A stretch of DNA of 64,000 nucleotides, taken from assembly GCF_025698545.1 (NCBI RefSeq), contig NC_068577.1:4621501-4685500 (forward strand). The letters are read 5' to 3'. Of the stretch, positions 45,805-57,394 are shown one piece after another. The notes below the pieces were generated by a model, which saw only the letters and a program-made list of their open reading frames with translations, made no database searches and had not been told where the DNA came from. Position 1 is the first letter of the stretch. Each line of letters begins with the position of its first letter. Both the position numbers and the translations under genes were made by a program. Origin of the DNA: Gossypium raimondii. Lineage: Eukaryota; Streptophyta; Magnoliopsida; Malvales; Malvaceae.

Positions 45805-47634
45805 ATGGCCAACAACAGCCACCAAAGAAAAAAGAAGAGAAGCAAAACAAGCAAAAGACACAAGCAGCAAGAACCAGCTGGACCAAGACGTTTCTCTGAG
45901 TTTGGGAAGTTTGCCAATGGTTTGTCTCTTTGATTCTAACTATACCTTTTGTTTTATAGAAAAGAGTTCCAAAGGCTTCCAAACAGGGTCGAAGTCAGAA
46001 AGTTTTGGGGTTCAGAATCAAATTATAAACTTTTTATAAGTCAAATATATAATTTCATCATTATATTTACTAGTAATTTTATAATTTTTAGAGGGAATAA
46101 ACTGTAATTCCACCATTTTTGGAAGCCAAGTATCATAAACCCATGTCTACAACAACAATGATACCAACTAAGCTAAAACTTGAGAGATAACATCTCGATT
46201 ATATTTCTTTTATCAAAGGGAAAATCATGACGCAAACTTTGTTATTGTTCATCTTCTAGATTTGCTTACAAAGGGCTACATCCATGATCAAACCCTGAGT
46301 ATCTCCACCCACAGTTGTAATGGAGTGGTATGTTGTGCAACTTTAATCTATGATTTGATATTTCAATCCATTGTTTATTGAAACTATCTTGGTCGTTACG
46401 TATTGACCCAAATTTTCATTAGTGATATAGAAATAGTTAATAAGATTTCTTGTTAATCAAGTAATAGATTCGAGTATGACTGGTTTGTAGCTTTATTTGT
46501 GGAGTGATTTTTATCATTTTTGAATCATGGACATAAGTTAGAAGGGTCAAACTCGTTGAATTCTCTCTAGTTAGTACGGTTAGCTATGTGTTGATCTCGT
46601 ATGGATTACGTGTTCACTCACAAATTTCCCAACAAACGTTTGCAGATCATAACTTCAAGGGCTTCTAGACAGGGAAGGCGATCGACCGCAAACGTTGGAG
46701 CACAGTATAAGTATAAAAATGCAGCAGTTGAAGTGAACTTTGATACAAAATCAAGTGTGCGTTGTTTATCATTAACTTGCATGCTTATGAGTTTTCAGAT
46801 TTTATGAAACTGATATCAATTATAAGCATTTTTTAATGACAGATTGCGACAACACTCTCCTTTCGGGGAGAGATTTTGCCATCCATGAATGTCAATGCTT
46901 CGTTGAGATTACCCGAGTACGGTTCCAGCCAGGTACGATAGGGACTAATGAGTTAACCAGAAAGCTTCGGGCCATTTTCAATACGATTTTTCACTGCAAA
47001 ATTGTGTTGGTTTTCATTTTTTTTGTTATCAGCTCAACCTCAAATTCCAGCAATCCTTAAGAAATGCTGCTTTATCCATCTCTGTTGGCCTAAACCAATC
47101 CCCTGACATATTGCTTTCAGCAACTATTGGCACTTCAAGCATTGCATTCGGCATTGAGTCGAAGTATAAGACCACTTCTCGTAGTTTCAGTCGGTTGGAT
47201 GCAGGCATTTCCGTCACTAACCCGAGTCGTGACGCTTCAATCATACTGTATGTTTGCCTGACATAACATTTGCTAAACTTTACTTGTGGAAACTTCAGTG
47301 CTTGAGTCTTTGACGCATAATTTTCAGTGCCGAAAAGGGTGACCTTCTAAGACTAGCATATGCGCATCGTTTCGGCCAGTCAAGGAAGATTTCCGCCGTT
47401 GCGGAGGTCACTAGGAGGTTATCCAACAACAAGAATTCCCTTGCTGTCGGAGTGTCGTGCATTGCGGATAAACTAACAACAGTGAAAGCAACGCTAAACA
47501 ACCGGGGAAAGCTTCAAGCTCTCCTTGTTCATAAAATCAAACCGAACTCGAGTCTGAATATTTCGGCCGAATTCAATATGAAAGTTTTAGACAAGATCCC
47601 CAGAATAGGATTGGCTCTTGCCCTCAGGCTGTGA
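45805..47634 (+). CDS. VDAC/mitochondrial porin-like protein with basic N-terminal extension
   Basis: Six exons splice with GT/AG borders into one open frame: 45805-45919, 46260-46327, 46646-46756, 46843-46932, 47033-47247, 47328-47634. The total is 906 bp, 301 residues. Six exons is the usual plant VDAC layout. VDACs are 19-strand beta barrels of the mitochondrial outer membrane that pass metabolites. Family marks in order: FSEFGKFANDLLTKGY, QYKYKNAAVEVNFDTKS, PEYGSSQLNLKFQQS, VGLNQSPDILLSATIGT, AEKGDLLRLAY, VTRRLSNNKNSLAVG, LNNRGKLQALL, and the C-terminus IPRIGLALALRL. Usual VDACs have about 276 residues. The extra ~25 are at the N-terminus and include QRKKKRSKTSKRHK, which could be a nuclear or nucleolar signal or disturb the barrel helix. 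ATG context is good (GCAACCATGGCC). A decayed direct copy lies at 50014-51480. Expression is unknown. Confidence 0.82.
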
Positions 47635-48056
47635 CATAGCTCTATTAGAGCATCAATGATTCCATTATATAGTTTTTTTTTCTAATATAATCTGTAAGGG
47701 TGAGGAAACAATCGATTAAACCGAGATCTGGTACTAAGAAGCAACTAACTATTGTTTTCGGAGGATCGGAAATTTTGGGTTCAATATTATGATCCTATCA
47801 TATTATAATTTCATGAAGGTTAAATTCTATAAAAAGTCCTTGTACTTTGTGTTTTTGGAGGATTTAATACATCTACTATAATTTGATCATTTCTAACCCT
47901 TTATTTTTCAAAAGGTGTACTTTTAATTTTAAGATCAACATTTTTTTTTCCATTAATTAGGTCAGATAATTTGAATTGTAGTAATTTTTTAATTAAAAAA
48001 ACATATGCTCACTCGTACATAGCGTAAAGGCTTATTCGAAAAGTGAAAGGGTTTGA
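47635..48056. other. VDAC downstream noncoding region
   Basis: This is the 3' flank of the VDAC gene. 47748-47790 (TTTTCGGAGGATCGGA, GGGTTCAATATT) matches 51743-51770 after the pseudogene copy, so the duplication extended past the stop codon. Confidence 0.5.
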
Positions 48057-48590
48057 ATAAAAATATAGGCCTGAAAATGGGCTTGGAAAAAATAGGTCGA
48101 GCCCGTCCCGAATATGCAAAAAAATTTGTTTTTTTTCTCATTGTTTTTTTTTTTACTGTTTTGTTGTTATTTTCTTGTTATTTTTTTCACTATTTTGTTA
48201 CTATTTTGTTGTTATTGTTTGGATATTGTATAACTCTTGTTTTATTGTTAATTTTGTTATTATTTTAGCGGCATTTGCTTGTTAAGTTGCACTTATCTTA
48301 GTATTATAAATATTTTTTAATTTATTTTCAATTTGTTAGAAATATTTATTTCAATATTTTTAGTATTTTTGATATATCATATATTCTTTTTTAAAATTAT
48401 ATAAAAATAATAATATTAAAAAATTAATACGGTCAGGCCGAGCTCAAATTTTAACAAATTTATCCAAACTAGGCTTGGTCAAAATTTTAGACCTATTTTT
48501 CAGACCCAAACCTTGCAAATAGGTCTAAAATTTTAATTGAACCAAACTTAAACCCGACTCAGCCCATGAACCCCTCTAGACTGATTCATC
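48057..48590. mobile_element. hAT-like MITE, copy 1 of a family also at 63209
   Basis: It shares long blocks with 63209-63843: CAAAAAAATTTGTTTTTTT, CACTATTTTGTTACTATTT, GATATTGTATAACTCTTG, GGCATTTGCTTGTTAAGTTG, and GACCTATTTTTCAGACCC near the right end, then CCCCTCTAGA. The left end looks truncated. Noncoding. Confidence 0.65.
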
Positions 48591-49000
48591 ATATATATAT
48601 ATATAACCAGGGGTATTACACCTTTTTCTTCTCTCTGTCTATTTTTTTAAATGTGAAAATTTTTTATTCATAATATGTATATATCACGTGATCACATATG
48701 TAATGAGAGGGCTAATAAAAATAATGAACCTCAAAACTAAAAATACACGTTTGAAGTAGTAGGGGGACTTCATCCACCTAAAGTATGTAATACAAAGACC
48801 TCTAGAATGACTTTTCATGAGGTTGTCTTTTAAGTGAAATGATTATATAAAAGTTAAGGCATTACAAGAGTGCTTTTTATGTGGTTCACCTCATCTAATT
48901 AAAAAATTTTAAGTGAAATTAGACTTATTTAAAACAAAACACATCACAATTGAATCAGATATTACTTTAAAAGAAAAAAGTAAAACATAATTTGAAACTT
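48591..49000. other. Noncoding
   Basis: It includes a short AT run at 48592-48604. No gene or clear element was recognised. Confidence 0.4.
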
Positions 49001-49141
49001 AGGACCCTTTTGGATGGGCGGTGCGTTTACCTGCAGTTAGTGTAGAAACAGTGGTGGCGGTAAGATTAGATACTGTAGCGTGAGACAAAAAGAAAGTTAA
49101 ATATATCGCACTGAAGGTAAACGCCCATCCAAAGGAGGGCT
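49001..49141. mobile_element. Tourist/PIF-like MITE, copy 2
   Basis: Ends GGACCCTTTTGGATGGGCGG and CGCCCATCCAAAGGAGGGC are inverted repeats. TTA flanks both sides (48998-49000 and 49142-49144 within a few bases), the target site preferred by PIF/Harbinger MITEs. Same family as 5748-5877. Confidence 0.7.
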
Positions 49142-49384
49142 TAATATACAACATTTGAAAAGCTCTTACTTGAGTACTTTAAAATATGTTTGACCCTAAT
49201 TTGATCGTTTTGAAGATTTTGACTTCCATCTAAATACTTTTGTAAAGGTTTGACCCTTATACGAAGGTTGGACCTCAATTTGAGCATTTAGCCATTCAAG
49301 TACTTTAAAACAAAATCTATTACAACGAAAGGGAGCCAACATAATTAACAATATTTTAGATAATTGTTAGGGAGCTAAATAGTA

Positions 49385-49912
49385 ATATTACAAAATTTTG
49401 AGGGACCGAAGTGTTCATGGACTAAGTCAGGTTAAGTATTATATTAACACACTATTTTTTTTCAATTCGACTTAAATGCGGGCCTAAAATTTTCCTCAAG
49501 TTTACCCATATTTATAAATGGTTAATCCAAATCCATTTTTGGATAGTTGGCCATATTATTTTTTTTAACTTTTTAAAAAATATTATATTTTTTTAACTTT
49601 TTAAAAAATATTATATTTTTTAACTTAAAATTTAATAATTATATTTATTTATTTATTACAATTTTATATATAGGTAACTTATATTTTTAAATATTTACTT
49701 TAAAGTATTATACATAAGTATAGATTTAAGTTTTATTTGCACTATAAATTATGTAATATATAAAATTAACATAATATAATATATTACAAAATTAGAAAAT
49801 AGATCGGACAGCTTGAGCCTTAAATGTTCAAGCTTGAACCCAATTTATATTTTAAACAAGCATAAGTGTTTTGTTTTGTCTAATCTCATTCAAACTTCTC
49901 AAATTTCGGACT
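49385..49912. mobile_element. hAT-like MITE, relative of 7875-8385
   Basis: It shares AAAGTATTATACATAAGTATAG, ATAATATAATATATTACAAA and AGCTTGAACCCAATTTATATT-type words with the copy in the P450 intron. It contains a 36-bp internal duplication around 49560-49625 (AACTTTTTAAAAAATATTAT). It abuts the 5' end of the VDAC pseudogene. Boundaries are approximate. Confidence 0.5.
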
Positions 49913-50013
49913 GAGCTTTGAGATTGAACGGGTAACTTGGCGCTTGAACAGGTCCGCCGAGCACCCTGCCACTCGCCTTGAATCTGCTTCCCAGCGGCCT
50001 AGACTTAGCAAGC

Positions 50014-51480
50014 ATGACCAATAGCCGCCGGATGAAAAAGAAGAGACACAAGACGCAAGCAGCAGGTGCACCAAGCAAGGCTAACTCTCTCTGTTTTAAA
50101 CTATTTGCTTGCTTTTGTTTTACAGAAAAGAGTTAGTTCCATAGGGTTCCAATGTCCTCCCATACCCAAGATTTTATAGTATGTATTCTTTAGTTGTATA
50201 AAGTCTTGATCAAAAGGGAATCACCAATTACCTATTTGAATCTTACTGCAAAATCATGATGCATAGTTGCCATTATTGTTCATTTTCCTAGATTTGCTTA
50301 CAAAGGGCTATAGTGTATGTCTTGATCAAAGGGCAATATTACCTGTTTGAATCATTACTGCAAAATCATGATGCATAACTTTTGTCATTGTTCATCTTCT
50401 AGATTTGCTTTCAAAGGGCTACTGCCATGATGAGTCACTCAACATCTCCACACAAAGTTGTAATGGAGTGGTATGTTATGAAACTTTATATATGATCTAA
50501 CATTTCAATCCCCATGTGTGTTTATTGAAACTATATTCAATACTAAATTTGTTCCCAGATCGGAACCTTGACGGCAAGGAGACATGGAAGACGACCGGCT
50601 GCAAATATTGGAGCAAATTAAAGTAAATTTTGATACAAAATCATCAATTCTAAGCATCTGGGTGTTTTTTTTTTCTTTTGTAATGACAGATTTCAACAAC
50701 ACTTGACTTTGGGCGAGAGTATTTGCCATCTACAAATATCAATGCTTCACTGAGATTTCCCGAGTATGGTTCGAGCAAGGTAAGAGGCTGACATGATAGG
50801 GATCACTACCGAGTTACCGAATATTTCGGGCCATTTCGATATAATTTTGACACTGCAAAGTTGTTTTGGTTTTCAATTTTTGTTTCAGCTCAACCTCAAA
50901 TTCCAGCAATCCTTTAGAAATGCTGCTTTATCCATCTTTGTAGGCCTAAACCAATCCCCTGACATATTGCTTTCAGCAGCTATTGCCACTTCTAGCATTG
51001 CATGTGGCATCGAATCGAAGTATAAGACCGCTTCTCATTGTTTCACTCGGTATGGTGCAGGCATTTCCATCATTAACCCAAGTCACGATGCTTCAATAAT
51101 ACTATGTTTGCTGACATAACATTGCTAAGCTCTGCTTTGCTTTGCTTGTGGAGACTTCAGTGCTTGAATCTTTGATGCATAATTTTCAGGGCTGAGAAAC
51201 GTGACCTCCTGAGACTAGCATACACGCATCATTTTGGCCGGTCGAGGAAGATTCCGCCTTTGTAGAGGTCACTAGAAGGTTTTCCAACAACAAGTGTTCC
51301 CTTGCTGTTGGAGTTTCATGCATTGTGGATAATCTAACAACAGCAAAGGCAACACTTAACGATAGAGGAAAGCTTCGACCCCTCCTCCATAAAATTAAAC
51401 TGAACTCGAGCTTGAACATTTCGGCCGAATTCAATATGAAAGCTTTAGACAAGATCCCAAGAATAGGATTGGCTCTTTGT
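50014..51480 (+). pseudogene. VDAC-like pseudogene, direct duplicate of 45805-47634
   Basis: It aligns exon by exon with the intact copy. The exon 1 equivalent starts at the ATG 50014 (MTNSRRMKKKRHK, again basic), but the part coding FSEFGK has gone. The exon 2 equivalent is at 50402-50469 (LLSKGY, STQSCNGV), preceded by a second partial copy of its start at 50291-50312. Exon 3 (about 50559-50645) lost about 30 bases and has stops. Exon 4 (50691-50779) is open. Exon 5 (50889-51103) is open but its GT donor is deleted. Exon 6 (51190-51480) has a 1-base loss giving TAG at 51263, then recovers readable VDAC sequence to IPRIGLAL before running past the old stop. It is not functional as a porin. 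Confidence 0.9.
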
Positions 51481-52330
51481 AATCTAATCTGCAACAAAAT
51501 TGTTATTACTAAGTTTAGATGTTACCAATCAAAATTCATATACCAATTTACTCCATTGCAGATGTTCACTGATCTCATTATTCGTTTAAGTTTGAAGGTT
51601 TACTTGATATATGAGAATGTTCTAACAAAAAATTCCATTACAAGATCATAATATTTCTTGGGACAATCTTGAAATGCCAGAGTTTTCATAGGGAATGTTG
51701 ATTGAAGGGACTTTGTTTAAATCCTGCAGTCGAAGGGATTATCATTTTCGGAGAACCGGATTCAATGTTTCCACCCTAGCAGATTGAAAGGGACTAGACA
51801 AGCTGATCAATGAGTGGAAAATCTAAGACTAGACAAACTTAAACCAGATAATAAAAGATGGTCTGAAAGCTTCAGTCTTTCATGGAGATTACTAGGTAAA
51901 CATAAGAAAGCAATCGTAATGAAAATCATTAGACCATCGTTACGATAACACAAAGTTATTGTCTTTCTTTTAGCGTGCAGGCCCCGGCTCGAACAAAGTC
52001 CAATGGCGCTTCTCAATGCTTGAATAGGCAAAACCATAACAGCTGAAAAGTTTTGCGCACGAGAAGACTTGAACCGGGGACAAGGATGATAACACTTGAA
52101 CTAGCTAGTTGTCTTTCATAGGAAACTAGACAACTTTTAGACCAGATAGTCTTTCATAGAGATCAGTTGGTAAACAAAAAGAAACCCAACGTCATGGAAC
52201 AGTCTTATGCCTGGTAATAACAAAAATGGAATGCAATCTTCAGACTCCAAGATCAAAAGATTCAGGACTATATAAGCCATGGCAATAGCATATAAGCATA
52301 TGCAAGTACATTAACAAATGATAAATTCAA
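51481..52330. other. Noncoding, 3' flank of VDAC pseudogene with imperfect repeat
   Basis: AGTCTTTCATGGAGATTACTAGG (51872-51894) and AGTCTTTCATAGAGATCAGTTGG (52149-52171) mark an imperfect direct repeat with flanking similarity (ACCAGATA, GGTAAACA). No gene was seen. Confidence 0.45.
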
Positions 52331-52494
52331 CAAATTATGATAAAGAAAACAAAAGGATCTCTCATATCTTCAATTACTTTTTGCAACAAAAAGATTTATT
52401 GCAATGTTAAGTGTAAGTTTTTCCCATCAAATTACAAGAAAACAAATGGAAACCACAACGTATTTGCAGTTATTGAAGCTTTTTTTTTTCATTT

Positions 52495-52672
52495 TCAACT
52501 TCTCATAGCTATGAAACAGGAGACGGCGGTGACAAGAAGCGTGAAAGTTAAAGAGCTGGCATCATCAAAAAGGGCTGCAAATCGCAGTTCCTGCAAATCC
52601 CAAAGCGTGGAAACTATGAAACGTACACCATCAATAATCAGAAACAAGATAGCCATTCCCCTGCCCCAAAAT
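52495..52672 (-). other. Possible orphan terminal exon of a membrane protein
   Basis: On the minus strand an AG acceptor-like TTTTGGGGCAG precedes GMAILFLIIDGVRFIVSTLWDLQ and ELRFAALFDDASSLTFTLLV, ending FIAMRS and a stop at 52495. There are two hydrophobic segments. The stretch is G/C-richer than its surroundings. I do not recognise the family and found no matching upstream exon. It may be a gene relic or chance. Confidence 0.25.
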
Positions 52673-53264
52673 ATGAAAAACAAAATAAAAAACAAAAAAC
52701 CAAGTACCAAATGCCTTCACTTTAAATCAAAGCATTGTTTCACCTTTTTCTTTTTTTGGTTTTTGGAGAATATGATTCTTGGTAGTTGTGTTTATAACTC
52801 TATATATTTTTGCCTTTAGAGATGAATGGACGATCATCATCGAGCTTTTACTACATGGACTTTTTTGGGGAGAGAAACTGTGGAGTGATAATTCAGTGTT
52901 GAAAATGCAGCCAGGGGTTTTTGCTGGGTTTTTTTTTATTTGTAATTTACATGCTGCTTCCAGGATGCTTCCTTTTTTTTAGTACACCGTACGTTAGTTC
53001 CGACACTAGTTGCAATAAAACTCCGTTACAATTTTGGATAAATTAATATTTAGTCCTTAAACTTGGTAACTTTTTTATCTTAACCTGTGCAACATTTTTT
53101 TATCTATATGTCTTGAAATTTGATGGTTTTTCCTACCTTTGTCTCTAAACTTGGATTTCATTAAGGTATAATAATTTGTCGTTTTGAGATTATGTTACGT
53201 CATCACTTAAATTTTAAAAATTTAAATTTTTTAAATATTTTTGGTATTTTAAATTATATATATT
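52673..53264. other. Noncoding
   Basis: A/T-rich. 53040-53230 contains TTAGTCCTTAAACTTGG-type words common in plant noncoding repeats. No gene was seen. Confidence 0.4.
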
Positions 53265-54854
53265 GGGTAAACTATCAAAATAGTCACTTTTGTTTGTCCC
53301 ATGTTATATTTTAGTCACTTATGTTTACAATATTACATTTTAGTCACTTACATTATCGTGTTGTAATATTTTAGTCATTGAGCATTAATTGTCATTAACG
53401 ATGTAATAGTAAGTGACGTGGTACGTTAAATAACCATTTTAAACGAAAATTTTAGGTTAAATTATACAATTTGGCCCCTATTTTTTTCATTTTGAGCAAT
53501 TTTATTTTATTTTATGTTCTTTGAACTTTCCTTTTTTTAATTCTCTTCTCCTTCTCCATATGTTTTCCTCCTTCTCAATTTTTTAACGTAGTTTTTCTAT
53601 ATTTTTCGTTTGTTAAAACTAGTCCCTATTCTTTTATTTTTTCTAACAATTTAATTTTTCTTTATTTTCCTTTTCTTCTTCCCTTTATTTTCTCTCTTAT
53701 CATATTCTTCATTGCAGAAACATAATATTGGCCCACCAAATAAACCAAGTCTTTGTTTCTTTCACATGATTCCTAAATTGAATTTCACTCAAAACCAAAT
53801 ATCAATCATTCTTAATCAAATCTCAATTTGAATAAAACTTAATTTTGAAACTAAAATTGGATCTGACTAATCAATATAAAAAATTATATCCTTAATCAAA
53901 TCTAAACATAAATTGAATTCTTTATATTCAAAACAATTTTTTCCTATTTCCAAACTTTTATAGAATTGTGTAGATTATTCATTTCCTTTTCTTTTATTTT
54001 CTGATGAAAAAATTAAGCAAACGATAAAATCAATCTAAACCTATTGGATATTCCCAAGCAAGCTTGATTGAAAGTCGAGCATGGATGAACCGGAGAGAGA
54101 AAGAGAGCATGGAACCAAACTGGTTTGGGTAAAGTTGATGGTAAGTTTCGCATGGTGGTCGTTTTAGTCATTAAGAGTGTGCTCGTTTGAAGAATCCGTG
54201 AAACAACGTAGTTTCAAGAGGGAAAAAACGTTGTAGGTAAGAAAGATAAGGTGGTTGTGAGGGTGGTTAAGAGGTTAAGGGAATGGGCTCGGGAAACTTT
54301 GTTGAGGGTGGACTGCCATAAGTCATAACTGGTGAGGTCTTCAAGTGAGGTGAGCTTCTGGACTAGGTCATTGAGAGATCCAAATTGGTTTGTTAAAGCG
54401 ATTATGGACGATGGGGGTTTGTAATTGTAGGGTGAGAATATGTGAAGCAAGTTTTATTTTGGTTTTAGCTTTAGCCTTTTTCTATTTTTTTTTTCATAAA
54501 CATAAAAAAGTTTAAACAAATGGAAAACATGGAAAAACTGTGTTAAAAGAGATAAAGAATGGAGGAAAATAGAGGGAGAAGCAGAAGAGAATGAAAAATA
54601 AAAAGAGAAAAAAAAGTTAAAAGAACATAAAAGAAAAAAATAAAATTGCTCAAAACGAAAAAAATATAAGGACCAATTGTATAACTTAACCTAAAATTTT
54701 TGTTTGAAATGATGACTTAACATGCCACATCAGCTTACTATTACACCGTTAATGGCAATTAACGGCTCAATGACTAAAATGTTACAACACGTTAACGTAA
54801 GTGACTAAAATGTAACCCGAAGTAAAAAAAAATTACTATTTTGATAGTTTACCC
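53265..54854. mobile_element. Long-arm foldback element, copy C (long form)
   Basis: A 1590-bp element. Left end GGGTAAACTATCAAAATAG, right end CTATTTTGATAGTTTACCC, arms about 350-400 bases. The interior (about 53720-54480) is not part of the arms. It matches the interior of copy D in inverted orientation (CCCAAGCAAGCTTGATTG, CATGGATGAACCGG, ACCAAACTGGTTTGGG, GAAACAACGTAGTTT). The flanks are AT repeats, so the target duplication is ambiguous. A 78-codon minus-strand ORF inside (54214-54450) is discussed in the findings. Confidence 0.8.
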
Positions 54855-57394
54855 TATATATATATTTGAACTTTTTAGGTGATGATGTGAGACTATAAAT
54901 AATTACATACCTTAACAAAAGTTTAGAGATTAAATTTAAAAATTGTTAAATTCTTAGAGTAAATATTGTTTTATCCTTCAAAATTAAGTGTCATTTTGTC
55001 ATGGGAATTCATAGGAATAAAAAGTAATTCAAAGTAAATAGATAATATTATTTTAAAATATGTTTTGAGTGTCCATGAATTTAGTTTTTTATTTATTTCA
55101 TAAAATTAATTTTTTCAAGATTAGAAAATGTAAGTTCAAGTATTAACACTGATAAAATTTTTATGTTAAATTTAGGTTAATTATGTTTTTTTTACATTGT
55201 TAGTAAGTGGATATTATTTTATTTCAAAATACTACATAGGCAAATTTAACATAACAATTTTAGTAGCATTAACAATTAGACCTAAATTTTATAATCTAAA
55301 TGAAAAATATATGAATTTGGAGCATATTTTAACTATAATATATTAGATTATAGCCCATTAAAAAAATAAAAATCAAAGCAAATAAGGCCTAGTCTCAATG
55401 ATAGGATTGAGGTTTTGGGAACTTTTGGTTCTCGTGTTTGAGTTTACCTTCTGTAAATTATGTGTGGGTTTTTAATCTAGATTTTATGTTATTTTAATTT
55501 ATTTTAATTTAAGTCAAACTGTATTTGAATCATAACTAGATTTATTATGATTTAAATGAGTTATTAGTCCAATTATATTTTAAAATGGTCAATTCTATTA
55601 ATAGTTATTCATATATGTATTCTTTATATTTGTAATTACCACTTTAAAATAGAAGTAAAATTATGTTTAGAAAAATATATAAAAAATATGAGTAGGGTCT
55701 TTTAAAAGTAAATGGAGATTTATATTTAAAATTTTAAAATCTTAGAAATAAAATTTTAAATTTTTTAAATTAATTCCCAATTAAATAGTAAACCAAAAAG
55801 CAAAATTAGAATAAACCTAAAATCTCAAAAATCCTTTGCCATTAAATTAAAGCTTCAAAATATCATATATATATATATATATATAAATTTTATATCTAAA
55901 AACATTTTACTTATAAAATTAATTTTCCTCAAAAGTTAGAGTTGTTTAATTTAGAATTTGATTTTACTTTTATGAATTATAATAACAAGATAAAGCCCAA
56001 ACAACAAACGCAACTCGAACCCAAGTCACACTTAGAACGATAAACACTCTTGACCATTATACCATCACATAGGATTGAATATTTATATTGTTTTTAAGTT
56101 TTTCTTTTCAAAATTATATTTTTATTAATTTTATTACTCAGGCATCAAATTCAATCAATAATTTTATATAATAAATGTAAATGAATTGAACACAATATAT
56201 TAAATTAATATATACTTGTCACGTTTTCTTAAAACAAGAATATAAAAAAGAAATAAAAGAAAATCATCACTTTTATTTGATTATTCGATTTGTACCCTAG
56301 AGATGCGTCTTTAGCTTTTAATCAAATTCACCCAAATTCCCGTAGATGGAGATTTAGTTCGATTAATATAGTTATCATTGTCAATATAGGAGAATGTGGG
56401 TTCAAATATGTTGAAACATATTATCCTCCTGTTTATAGGTTGGATAAAAGTTATGAATAATTCTAAACATTATATATGATTAGAACTTATAATAAAATTG
56501 TTAAAAAAAAATTCACCCAAATTCTCAGCCCCATATTTCTTTAGCCCCATATTTCTTTTTAATTAATGGATTAAATTATTTAGTAACGAATTTTGTCCAT
56601 CATCCACTTTTAGTCAAACTCCACCTACCAAACCGGCCAATGGGAGGAGGGAGAATAATTCAACCTTAAAAAGTAAGCAAGGAATTTCATTTTATTTTCT
56701 TTTTAACTAGGAGTAAATTAAATGATTATACATATTTAAAAATAAATTTAAATGAATTTCATTTTTTGATGATATATAATAATTTGATTTATTGATGGTA
56801 CTTAAAAATTTATGTTTTCAATACATCAAATACTAAATTTTAATTAATAGATTTAATTTGTAAATTTGTAACTAAATTACGATATTTTTCTTTTCATTCG
56901 GTATCTCGACATTCTTTTGATCACAAGTGGTACCTAAATTAATTTTTTCCCTAAGTTAATACCTCGATAGTTCAACCATTAGTCAAACCATAAAGTCTAT
57001 TTAAAATTGATAACTAATTAAAATTTGTTATATGTCACAAATAAGAAGAAAAATATTATTTTCGCTTTATATATATTGTTGTAAATCCAGAGGTAAAAAA
57101 TATCCATATAACTTTCAAACCCTGAAGAATTTATTCTTTTGTAACCCCTAACAATTTATAGGGTACCTTAATTCTTTTATTTATGTTTTTGTAATGTATG
57201 GTAATTGAGATTTTAAAATCGTTGGCATGTATAAACTTTTTAGTATCCAAGTGAACGTTGAATTGTTCTTTCTTTTTCTACTATTCTCTCTTGTTCTTTT
57301 AAAATTCTCCTAGTTTATAATACGTTATTAGTGCAATTTACTTAAGATTTTTGTTAGAATCAAATTTCATTTCTATTTTGATTCAAACTTGAAT
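54855..57394. other. A/T-rich noncoding stretch with SINE-like scraps
   Basis: No gene was seen. tRNA-like A/B box pairs occur at 55386-55450 (plus), 56010-56064 (minus; TGGTATAATGGTCAAGAG and GGGTTCGAGTTGC) and 56350-56405 (plus; GTGGGTTCAAATAT). None folds into a tRNA I would trust. An AT dinucleotide tract lies at 55864-55885. Confidence 0.45.

Noticed and set aside
45678..45982. Three overlapping minus-strand ORFs opposite VDAC exon 1
   Set aside because: They are antisense shadows of exon 1 and its G/C-richer leader. The sense strand has a spliced homologous gene.
52337..52819. 160-codon plus-strand ORF
   Set aside because: It is Lys/Ser-rich from A-rich DNA, has no homology I know, and overlaps a more protein-like minus-strand frame.
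56010..56064. tRNA gene on the minus strand
   Set aside because: The D-arm-like and T-arm-like words are good, but the acceptor stem does not pair and the region between lacks an anticodon stem.
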